Position numbers and translations under genes: made by a program
The notes under the pieces: model-generated
The model's input: only the letters and a program-made list of their open reading frames with translations
Told to the model about the DNA's origin: nothing
Database searches by the model: none
Shown: positions 57,641-64,000 of the stretch, piece by piece
How the letters are laid out: the number at the start of each line of letters is the position of its first letter
Numbering within the stretch: the stretch's first letter is position 1
Source: Borreliella spielmanii
GTDB lineage: Bacteria > Spirochaetota > Spirochaetia > Borreliales > Borreliaceae
Direction of reading: 5' to 3'
Assembly: GCF_014201705.1 (NCBI RefSeq)
Contig: NZ_JACHFA010000001.1
Location: 62,001 to 126,000, forward strand
DNA: 64,000 nucleotides

Positions 57641-57694
57641 AAGGCTAAGTTTAGCTACTTAGCTTTAATCTTTATAAAATATTTTATAAAGATT
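57640..57694 (+). terminator. Hairpins after groES
   Basis: A stem with AAAGGCTAAGT (57640-57650) against ACTTAGCTTT (57657-57666; one bulged G), then directly a 28-base perfect palindrome whose left half is AATCTTTATAAAAT (57667-57680). At least the first is likely the groES terminator; the second may be a backup. Confidence 0.6.
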
Positions 57695-57732
57695 ATTGAA
57701 AAATAAGGTTCAAGTTTTAGTATGGATAAAAA

Positions 57733-57858
57733 ATGACTGTGACCTATAGAAGAAGCAAAATTGATAGAAGTTTTGTACTTCTAGAAGCAGAATTACTAAA
57801 ATCTACAAATCTTTATAAGTTTATCATAAAAACTTATTATTCTGATCAATCAAATTAA
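57733..57858 (+). CDS. Possible 41-residue ORF
   Basis: ATG at 57733 to TAA at 57858. The product begins MTVTYRRSKIDRSFVLLEAE and is not recognised. No good ribosome-binding site. It lies between two long palindromes in the gap behind groES. It could be noise, a gene fragment or a short peptide gene. Confidence 0.25.
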   Translation: MTVTYRRSKIDRSFVLLEAELLKSTNLYKFIIKTYYSDQSN

Positions 57859-57861
57859 AAA

Positions 57862-57893
57862 TTTCAAGCTTACAAAATCCTGTAAGCTTGAAA
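57862..57893. terminator. 13-bp hairpin just before the methyltransferase gene
   Basis: TTTCAAGCTTACA (57862-57874) and its perfect complement (57881-57893) around AAATCC. Followed on the plus strand by A-rich sequence, on the minus strand by TTTTT, so it would terminate minus-strand transcripts; its position 12 bases before the start codon at 57906 may instead affect translation. Confidence 0.5.
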
Positions 57894-57905
57894 AAATAAA
57901 GTTAA

Positions 57906-58583
57906 ATGAAAAATCTAGTTTTTAAAGAAAAAACCATATATTCAAGCAAATTCGATGACATCTATTACAACCCAAAGTATGGACTTGAAGAAAGTTTTTA
58001 TACATTTATTAAAGGCTGTAATTTAGATTTAGAATTAAAAACAAAAAAAAATCTTTTAATAGCAGAGTTAGGATTTGGAACAGGATTAAACTTCATATGT
58101 CTTTTAAAATTCATAAAAGAAAACAATATAACTTCAAAAATTAATTATTATTCTATAGAAAAATTTCCACTTCCACAAAAAACAATAATGAAAATTTCAA
58201 AGTTCTTCGTTAAAGACACTGATTATTTCAAATTAATGTTAAAAAATTATCCTAAAATTCCAAAAAAAAATTTAAAACTAAAAATAACAGAAAATATTAA
58301 TTTAAAAATTTTAATTGGAAACGCTAAAATAAAAATTAAAGAAATTCCAAAAAATGTAGAATACTGGTTTTTAGATGGATTTAATCCTAAAAAAAATCCT
58401 GACATGTGGAATAATGAAATATTTAATTTAATTTCTGAAAAAAGCAGTCCGGAATGCAAGCTTTCAACATTTTCCTCTGCAAGAATTGTAAAAGACGGCT
58501 TAAAACTTGCCAATTTCAAATACATCCAAATAGAAAAAGGATTTGGAAATAAAAGACATATGATAAAAGCTCAAAAAAATTAA
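57906..58583 (+). CDS. mnmD: MnmD-like tRNA methyltransferase
   Basis: 225 aa SAM-dependent methyltransferase. LIAELGFGTGLNFICLLKF (about 47-65) is the SAM motif with the F-G-x-G-x-N pattern of MnmC N-domains; YWFLDGFNPKKNPDMWNNEIF (about 153-173) is the hallmark D-x-F-x-P-x-x-N-P-x-x-W segment; LSTFSSARIVKDGLKLANF matches T-x-x-x-A-x-x-V-R. The stand-alone enzyme methylates nm5U34. It lacks the FAD domain that E. coli MnmC has; an FAD oxidoreductase of that type is at 40582-41649. The yedF-like opening (YSSKFDDIYYNPKYGLEE) also fits. Confidence 0.88.
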   Translation: MKNLVFKEKTIYSSKFDDIYYNPKYGLEESFYTFIKGCNLDLELKTKKNLLIAELGFGTGLNFICLLKFIKENNITSKINYYSIEKFPLPQKTIMKISKFFVKDTDYFKLMLKNYPKIPKKNLKLKITENINLKILIGNAKIKIKEIPKNVEYWFLDGFNPKKNPDMWNNEIFNLISEKSSPECKLSTFSSARIVKDGLKLANFKYIQIEKGFGNKRHMIKAQKN

Positions 58584-58633
58584 AAAATTACTTTTAATAT
58601 AAGCTGTTAAAAAAACAATTTCAACGAATATGA

Positions 58634-58639
58634 TATACT
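58634..58639 (+). promoter_or_regulatory. Extended -10 promoter before the next gene
   Basis: TGA followed by TATACT (58634-58639), an extended -10; no clear -35. Start near 58646, 19 bases before the ATG. Confidence 0.45.
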
Positions 58640-58664
58640 ATAGAATAGGAAAAGGGGAATTTTA

Positions 58665-59261
58665 ATGATAAAAAAAATATTTGTTACAGCCTTAATCTTT
58701 TTAATATCTAGTAATCATATCTTTGCAAGAGACACAATCAAAGATTTATTCTTTATACAAGATATATTAATAAAAAAAGAAAAATATTCAGAAACTCTAA
58801 ATAATGCAAGCCTTGAGGGCATTATTGAAATTGAACATAACAGATCATATATTAAAGATAACGATTCAGAGGTTAAGCTCATCCTAAAAGAAAAAGGATA
58901 TAGAAAAAATTTCAGCTTTTTCAATCTTTTAAATACTAGTAATATAATAAAAAGCCTAAGCTTATTTAATGACAGGCCCAAAAGCATTAAAGAAAATGAA
59001 ATCATATTATTGGGTACAAAAATAATTAAAGAAAATCCCAATAAACGGTACGAAGACGATGATGACTTTGAATTAAAGCTAAGCGCAACTTGCAAAAATA
59101 ATCAAACTTATTTAATTCTTGATTTTGAGTTTCTCTTTGATCAAAGAAAAACGTTTCCATCAATTTACATTAAAGAAGAAGATGTGCCAACAATAATAAA
59201 CAGCTTCATGAAATTACAAGATCCAAATTTCTTATCTCCTCAAACATTATTTAACAACTAA
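58665..59261 (+). CDS. Unknown exported protein
   Basis: 198 aa with signal peptide 1-21 (IFAR|D). No known domain recognised; residues 25-190 are mixed helix/strand with charged segments (KYEDDDDFELKLSATCK region). Good ribosome-binding site AAAGGGGAA. Single gene with its own candidate promoter and a terminator-like hairpin after it. Probably periplasmic. Confidence 0.8.
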   Translation: MIKKIFVTALIFLISSNHIFARDTIKDLFFIQDILIKKEKYSETLNNASLEGIIEIEHNRSYIKDNDSEVKLILKEKGYRKNFSFFNLLNTSNIIKSLSLFNDRPKSIKENEIILLGTKIIKENPNKRYEDDDDFELKLSATCKNNQTYLILDFEFLFDQRKTFPSIYIKEEDVPTIINSFMKLQDPNFLSPQTLFNN

Positions 59262-59266
59262 GAGTG

Positions 59267-59300
59267 CAAAATGTTATTTGCAATAGAAATAGCATTTTGC
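59267..59300. terminator. Hairpin between convergent genes
   Basis: GCAAAATG (59267-59274) and CATTTTGC (59293-59300), with a partly paired middle (TATTT/AAATA). It separates the exported-protein gene from valS. Confidence 0.55.
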
Positions 59301-59351
59301 TGAAAAGCTGTGTATAACAAATTCAACTACATAATAATTTTTCAACTTTAT

Positions 59352-61979
59352 TTACAGATTTTTTAAATTAACAATATAACTATTTATCTTATTAATTAAA
59401 GAAGAAAATTCTGCAAATTTTAATTTTTCAGATTCAACAATTTCTGCAGGAGCATTCATTAAAAAATTTTTATTTTCAAGTTTTTTGGAAACAGAAATCT
59501 TAAGCATTTTATACTTTTCAAGTTGCTTTTCCAGCCTTATTAACTCTTTAGTTTTATCTATTAATGACTTAACATCTGCATAAATTTCAAAACCAACTAC
59601 GGCTACACCAAGCATACCGTCGCAATTTTTATTGTAAAATATATTTTTAAAATTAATCATTCTTTTTGCAATGCTTTCATTAGCCTGAAAATATCCCACA
59701 TATTTAAAGTCAGCATCAAACTTCAAAGCGACATCAATCTCAATACTAGAAGATATGTTAAATTCACTCTTAAGTGTTCTAACGGCCACAATGAAAGTTT
59801 TAAATACTTTAAAGCTTTCAAATTCTTCTTGAAAATTATTAGTAATATCAAAGCTTGGATATTCATTTAAAGCTAAAATATCCCCCTTTTTTGAAAATCC
59901 AGAATAAATTTTTTCTGTAACAAAAGGAATAAAAGGATGTAAAATTAACAATGCTTTTTTAAGAAAAAATAGCAACTTGGAAATAGCCATATTTTGAATG
60001 TTAACATCTTCACTATTAAGATCAATTTTACTAATTTCAATATACCAATCACAAAAATCATTCCAAAAAAACTCATAAACAAATTTTGAAGCTTCATTAT
60101 ATTTATAATTTGCAAAAGAAGACTCTACGCCAAGAATGGTTGAATTCAAGCTTGTAAGCAACCATTTGTCGATGTCGTTAAATTCCAAATCATTTAATAT
60201 TTCTCTATTTTTCAAATTTAAAAGAATAAATTTGGAAGCATTAAAAACTTTGTTTGCAAACTTAGCTCCAAGCATAAAATCCTTAAAATCAATATTTAAA
60301 TCTTGACCTTGAACAGACAAAAAGGATAAAGTAAACCGCAAAGAATCACTTCCATACTCATTAATAATATCAAGAGGATCTATTCCATTACCCAAAGACT
60401 TTGACATTTTTTTACCTTGCTTGTCACGTAAAAGAGGTGTGATATAAACATCTTTAAAAGGGATTTGACCTGTAAATTCTAATCCTGCCATTACCATTCT
60501 TGCAACCCAAAAAAATATTATATCGTAAGCTGTAATTAAGGTATTTGTTGGATAATAATTTTTAAAATCACTAGTATCATTAGGCCATCCAAGAGAAGAA
60601 AAAGGCCATAGCCAAGAAGAAAACCAAGTATCAAGAACATCTGGATCTTGAACAAACCTCTTGCCTATATTCTTTTCATCTAAAGAAGGATCGGTATCAC
60701 TAATAACAAGCTCAGCTGTATCAATATTGTACCAAGCTGGTATTCTATGCCCCCAAACAAGCTGTCTTGATATACACCAATCTCTAATATTTGACAACCA
60801 ATATTTATATGTATTTTCCCACTTTTTAGGATAAAATCTTAACTCGCCATTCTCTAAAGCCTTTAAAGCTTTGTCTGCCAAAGGCTTCATACGCACAAAC
60901 CACTGAGTAGACAAATAAGGTTCAACAACCTCGCCTGATCGATAACAATGCCCAACCTGTTGCCTATGTTTTTTAACACTTTGTAAAAACCCTTTTTCCA
61001 TTAATTCTATTTCTATTTTAAATCTCGCATCTTTCATCCTTAATCCTTGATATTGCACAGGAACATTTTTATTAAGTTTTCCATCTTGAGTTAAAATATT
61101 GACCTTGGGAATATTATGTCTTTTTGAAATTTCAAAATCATTAGGATCATGTGCGGGAGTAACTTTTAAAGCCCCAGTGCCAAAAGCACTGTCAACATAA
61201 AAATCCGCAATAACTTTTATCTTCTTAGTTGTCAAAGGAATTGTGACCTCTTTGCCAACTAAAGACTTATATCTCTCATCATTAGGATTAACAGCAATAG
61301 CGGTATCTCCAAACATTGTCTCAGGTCTAGTTGTTGCAATCTCAATAAAAGAAGAATCGTCAATAAAATACTTAACAAAATAAAGCTTGCCATCAACTTC
61401 TTTATATTCAATCTCTTCATCACTAACAACACTTCCAGACCCAGGATCAAGATTAACAAGATACTCACCCCTATAAATCAACCCTTTAGAATATAAATCC
61501 TTAAAAACCTTATTAACAGCCTCACAAAGACCCTCATCAAGGGTAAACCTTTCTCTTGAGTGATCATAAGACGCACCAAGTTTTTTTATCTGATCAACAA
61601 TTACACCTCTATGCTTATCTTTTAATTTAAAAATTTCTTGAACAAGCTCTTCTCTTTCAAAATCATTCTTACTTTTACCAATATTTTTAAGATGTCTTTC
61701 AAAAACAGCCTGCGTTGCTATTCCTGCATGATCTGTCCCAAAAAGCCACAACGTATTGTGTTTTTTCATCCTTTTATACCTTACAAGAATATCTTGTAAA
61801 ACAAAATTAAGAGCATGCCCCATGTGCAATACACCAGTAACATTGGGAGGAGGCGCAACCATACTAAATTTTTCAAATAAAGAATTATCCGGTAAAAAAA
61901 CATTATTTTTAAGCCACTTGTTATAAATTTCATCTTCAAATGACTTGGGATCATATTTTTCAAGAGGTCTAAAGTTCAT
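59352..61979 (-). CDS. valS: Valyl-tRNA synthetase
   Basis: Charges tRNA-Val. 875 aa from the ATG at 61979; a TTG three codons earlier (61988) is possible. PPPNVTGVLHMGHAL (about 45-58) is the HIGH motif; the editing domain follows (TTRPETMFGDTA, THDPNDF-type AHDPNDFE); KKMSKSLGN is the KMSKS motif; the C-terminus is a coiled coil (LIRLEKQLEKYKMLKISV). The start lies inside the end of dus (11-base overlap), so the two genes are coupled. Confidence 0.97.
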   Translation of the reverse strand: MNFRPLEKYDPKSFEDEIYNKWLKNNVFLPDNSLFEKFSMVAPPPNVTGVLHMGHALNFVLQDILVRYKRMKKHNTLWLFGTDHAGIATQAVFERHLKNIGKSKNDFEREELVQEIFKLKDKHRGVIVDQIKKLGASYDHSRERFTLDEGLCEAVNKVFKDLYSKGLIYRGEYLVNLDPGSGSVVSDEEIEYKEVDGKLYFVKYFIDDSSFIEIATTRPETMFGDTAIAVNPNDERYKSLVGKEVTIPLTTKKIKVIADFYVDSAFGTGALKVTPAHDPNDFEISKRHNIPKVNILTQDGKLNKNVPVQYQGLRMKDARFKIEIELMEKGFLQSVKKHRQQVGHCYRSGEVVEPYLSTQWFVRMKPLADKALKALENGELRFYPKKWENTYKYWLSNIRDWCISRQLVWGHRIPAWYNIDTAELVISDTDPSLDEKNIGKRFVQDPDVLDTWFSSWLWPFSSLGWPNDTSDFKNYYPTNTLITAYDIIFFWVARMVMAGLEFTGQIPFKDVYITPLLRDKQGKKMSKSLGNGIDPLDIINEYGSDSLRFTLSFLSVQGQDLNIDFKDFMLGAKFANKVFNASKFILLNLKNREILNDLEFNDIDKWLLTSLNSTILGVESSFANYKYNEASKFVYEFFWNDFCDWYIEISKIDLNSEDVNIQNMAISKLLFFLKKALLILHPFIPFVTEKIYSGFSKKGDILALNEYPSFDITNNFQEEFESFKVFKTFIVAVRTLKSEFNISSSIEIDVALKFDADFKYVGYFQANESIAKRMINFKNIFYNKNCDGMLGVAVVGFEIYADVKSLIDKTKELIRLEKQLEKYKMLKISVSKKLENKNFLMNAPAEIVESEKLKFAEFSSLINKINSYIVNLKNL

Positions 61980-62973
61980 TGTTTTCAAAATCTCCTACCA
62001 TATCAATAACGTTTAAATTTTCAAAAAGCTCATCATGGGTTTTTGAATTTATAAGATTTGAGAAATATTTACTCTGTCTTTCTTTCTCAGTAAAATATAT
62101 CTTAAAATATTTTTTAAGTTTATTAAAATCTTTTCCAAATCCCCAAGTAGTATGAAAATCCTTTATATGGAATTTTAATATATTTAACCTAAAATTTAAA
62201 TTATTATCTAAAAAGTGCTTCGAAGAGAACTTAAATAAATTTAAATTCTTAAAAATTCCACGACCAAACATAATCCCATCAATTAAATATTTATCAACAT
62301 AATATCTAGCATCTTTAAGGCTTAAAACATCCCCATTGCCAATAATCAACGTAGAGGGACTAATATTATTTCGCAACTTAACAAGTTCATAAAAAATATC
62401 AAAATTAACAGGACCTTCGCTCTGATTAACAGCAAGTCTTGGATAAACCGTTAACATATCAATTCCAAAGCCCAATAAAAACCCTAACCAATCATCAACT
62501 TCTGGATATGAAAATCCATGCCTGGTTTTAACGCTAAGAGGCAAATTAAATTTTGAGCAAGCCTCTTTGCTTGCTAGAATTATTTCTCCAGCCAAAGATT
62601 TATTATTAATTAAAGCTGAACAAACCTCTTTTTTAATTATTTTATTCTTAGGACAACCCATATTAATATCAATTCCCCAAAACCCCATGCCCCCTAATAT
62701 TTCTATTGCTCTATAAAATTGCTCAGGAATATTTCCCCAAATTTGAGCAATTAAAGGTCTATTAAGTTCATTGGGTTTTAAAAAAATATGTTGAATAGAT
62801 TGTTTTGATCTATTTAAAATTCCCTTTACAGAAATAAATTCAGTAAAATAAATATGCGGTTCTCCTTCTCCAGATCCTATTAAATGAATTAAATTTCTAA
62901 AAACAGAGTCTGTAACATCTTCCATTGGAGCTAAAATCATAACTGGAAGAGGAATATTAAATAAAAACTTCAT
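61969..62973 (-). CDS. dus: tRNA-dihydrouridine synthase
   Basis: 334 aa FMN enzyme reducing uridines in tRNA. LAPMEDVTDSVFR near residues 14-26 is the opening flavin motif; NMGCPKNKI holds the active Cys; SVKTRHGFS, IGNGDV and GIMFGRG bind substrate and FMN. The stretch KEVCSAL replaces the usual G-G-A-G-S-A-L, a small divergence. No clear ribosome-binding site at the ATG (62973). Upstream gap of 198 bases to rlpA holds only short inverted repeats (for example AAATAAC/GTTATTT near 63056). Confidence 0.92.
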   Translation of the reverse strand: MKFLFNIPLPVMILAPMEDVTDSVFRNLIHLIGSGEGEPHIYFTEFISVKGILNRSKQSIQHIFLKPNELNRPLIAQIWGNIPEQFYRAIEILGGMGFWGIDINMGCPKNKIIKKEVCSALINNKSLAGEIILASKEACSKFNLPLSVKTRHGFSYPEVDDWLGFLLGFGIDMLTVYPRLAVNQSEGPVNFDIFYELVKLRNNISPSTLIIGNGDVLSLKDARYYVDKYLIDGIMFGRGIFKNLNLFKFSSKHFLDNNLNFRLNILKFHIKDFHTTWGFGKDFNKLKKYFKIYFTEKERQSKYFSNLINSKTHDELFENLNVIDMVGDFENNEL

Positions 62974-63171
62974 AAAATGACTATATAATAATAAAATGTA
63001 AATTTAAGCAAATCAAAACAGTTGTTTATGTTTAATAGATTTAGATTTTTAGAAATAACATTGTTATTTTTAGAATAAAAACTACAACAAAAGAATTGGC
63101 AATAAATGCCATGATAATAAAATTTCAAAAAATTAATAAACAATTTTGATAAAAAAAATAATTTAAAAAAA

Positions 63172-63960
63172 TTAATCCATAACAAGACTCTCACCTGGAA
63201 CTTTGGTTTTTCTTACTAAAGTATCTTTATATCCAGCAGATTTAATAAGCTCTATATTTCTTTGAACATCATCAGCATTAGTAGGAATAAAAACAGTATA
63301 AAACGGTCCGTGAGAATTTACTACAACAAAAAGACCTGCTTTTTTTAATATTCTATAAGCCCTATCAGCATAATCTTTTTTTTTATAAGATCCAACTTGT
63401 ATGTAAAAATCTGTTTCTTTGTCGGTAGAAACTGAAGAATCTACTAATAAATTTGAAGATTCACTTTCAACAGAAAAATTCTCCTTTGCTTGCTTGGTCT
63501 TCTTTTCTTCTTTAATATTAGGAGTATTAAATACTTTTTTAAAGTCACTAGATTTTGATACAGAAGGTCTTTTTTCATTCACACTTTCAATTACTTCAAT
63601 CTTTACAGGAGCAACTCCTATTCCTAAAAAATCAAGCTTCTCAGCAGCATGTTTTGATAAATCGATTATTCTATCCTTCCTAAAAGGACCTCTGTCATTA
63701 ATTCTTACAACAACTGATCTATTGTTTAAAAGATTAGTAACTCTTACAGCAGTATTAAAAGGCAATTCTTTGTGAGCAGCAGTAAGAGCCATCATATCAA
63801 ATTTTTCACCATTAGCAGTAGTTTTGCCGTGAAAAGCTTCACCATACCATGAAGCAAGGCCTACTGTAGCAGAATTTATATGAGAAGCAACAAAAAAAAA
63901 TACAAAGAGAAAGACAAACTTTCTATTATCTCTTATGGTGACATCAATTAAATTTCTCAT
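63172..63960 (-). CDS. rlpA: RlpA-like septal lytic transglycosylase with SPOR domain
   Basis: 262 aa from the ATG at 63960. Signal peptide about 13-32, then the double-psi beta-barrel domain: GLASWYGEAFHGKTTANGEKFD, LTAAHKELPF, VRVTNL and VVVRINDRGPF, with the family Asp/His residues. A disordered linker (about 135-185) leads to a C-terminal SPOR domain (YIQVGSYKKKDYADRAYRIL) that binds stripped murein at the septum. Minus-strand TATAAT at 63967-63972 would start the RNA at about the ATG, hinting at a leaderless message. Confidence 0.93.
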   Translation of the reverse strand: MRNLIDVTIRDNRKFVFLFVFFFVASHINSATVGLASWYGEAFHGKTTANGEKFDMMALTAAHKELPFNTAVRVTNLLNNRSVVVRINDRGPFRKDRIIDLSKHAAEKLDFLGIGVAPVKIEVIESVNEKRPSVSKSSDFKKVFNTPNIKEEKKTKQAKENFSVESESSNLLVDSSVSTDKETDFYIQVGSYKKKDYADRAYRILKKAGLFVVVNSHGPFYTVFIPTNADDVQRNIELIKSAGYKDTLVRKTKVPGESLVMD

Positions 63961-64000
63961 AAATTTATTATAATATAAAAACATATTTCAATAAACAATT

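Noticed and set aside
62974..63171. 74-residue frame in the gap between dus and rlpA
   Set aside because: Extremely Phe/Leu/Asn-rich, no ribosome-binding site, overlaps short inverted repeats; looks like chance.
1..64000. Mobile elements, prophage, CRISPR array or restriction system
   Set aside because: No transposase, integrase, regular spaced repeats or methylase motifs were found; gene content is core chromosome.

Overview
The window is a stretch of the linear chromosome of a Borrelia (Borreliella) spirochete, most likely of the Lyme disease group. The reasons are the very low GC content, the p83/100 antigen gene, the histidine kinase Hk2 / response regulator Rrp2 pair, rpoS behind a sigma-54 promoter, a flgF-flgG-flgA-flgI-flgJ rod/hook operon, a spirochetal tamB-bamA-skp-mutS order and small AT-rich operons. 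Names rest on motifs and on memory of Borrelia gene order; no database was searched. The p83/100 length (662 aa) is shorter than the roughly 700 aa I remember for B. burgdorferi B31, so a sister species is likely.

Layout. 1-9612 (minus): tamB, bamA, skp and 5'-partial-visible mutS (its C-terminus lies beyond the window): outer-membrane biogenesis plus mismatch repair. 9694-12090: tmk, an unknown exported protein, and a convergent thymidine kinase. 12155-23851 (minus): a long housekeeping block: apt, rplU-prp-rpmA-obgE, nadD, an LCP-like protein, rsfS, spoVG, tRNA-Gln, rplY, pth, tilS, ftsH and an unknown exported protein. 24103-28445 (plus): flagellar rod operon followed by rpoS. 28496-36454 (plus): polysaccharide deacetylase, tsaD, pdxK, then murG, cvpA, a delta-prime-like protein, hk2 and rrp2. 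Rrp2 and sigma-54 are known to switch on rpoS, so the activator and its target promoter sit about 8 kb apart here. 36700-41649: M23 peptidase, MazG-like enzyme, DUF368 lipid-carrier translocase, tRNA-Leu, a lipoprotein, ClpP2 and an FAD oxidoreductase. 41839-47020 (plus): tRNase Z and a GldA/GldF/GldG/DUF4340 ABC system. 47277-51440: coiled-coil protein, FtsB/DivIC-like protein, an orphan pair of Opp-type permeases, endonuclease III. 51556-51709: tRNA-Arg and tRNA-Pro. 51784-57224 (minus): p83/100, a PQQ-propeller-like protein, an ABC-F ATPase. 57368-59261 (plus): groES, a palindrome-rich gap, an MnmD-like methyltransferase, an unknown exported protein. 59352-63960 (minus): valS, dus, rlpA.

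The window is mostly conserved core chromosome; I see no insertion sequence, prophage, CRISPR array or replication origin. No stretch above 300 bases lacks a gene. The longest gaps are 57641-57905 (palindromes and one tiny ORF), 47021-47276 (hexamer repeat and hairpin), 23852-24102 (flagellar leader) and 36455-36699 (nothing recognisable).

The most interesting points are: a flgI that appears to have lost about 100 internal codons and its glycine motif; flgA, which has a good signal peptide but only an ATA start codon for it; an ABC-F protein with one intact and one dismantled ATP site; a G8 tract inside a propeller gene; a lipoprotein with a decayed endonuclease/exonuclease/phosphatase fold whose start lies inside clpP2; MnmC apparently split into two distant genes; and several long palindromes next to rpoS, its downstream gene and groES.
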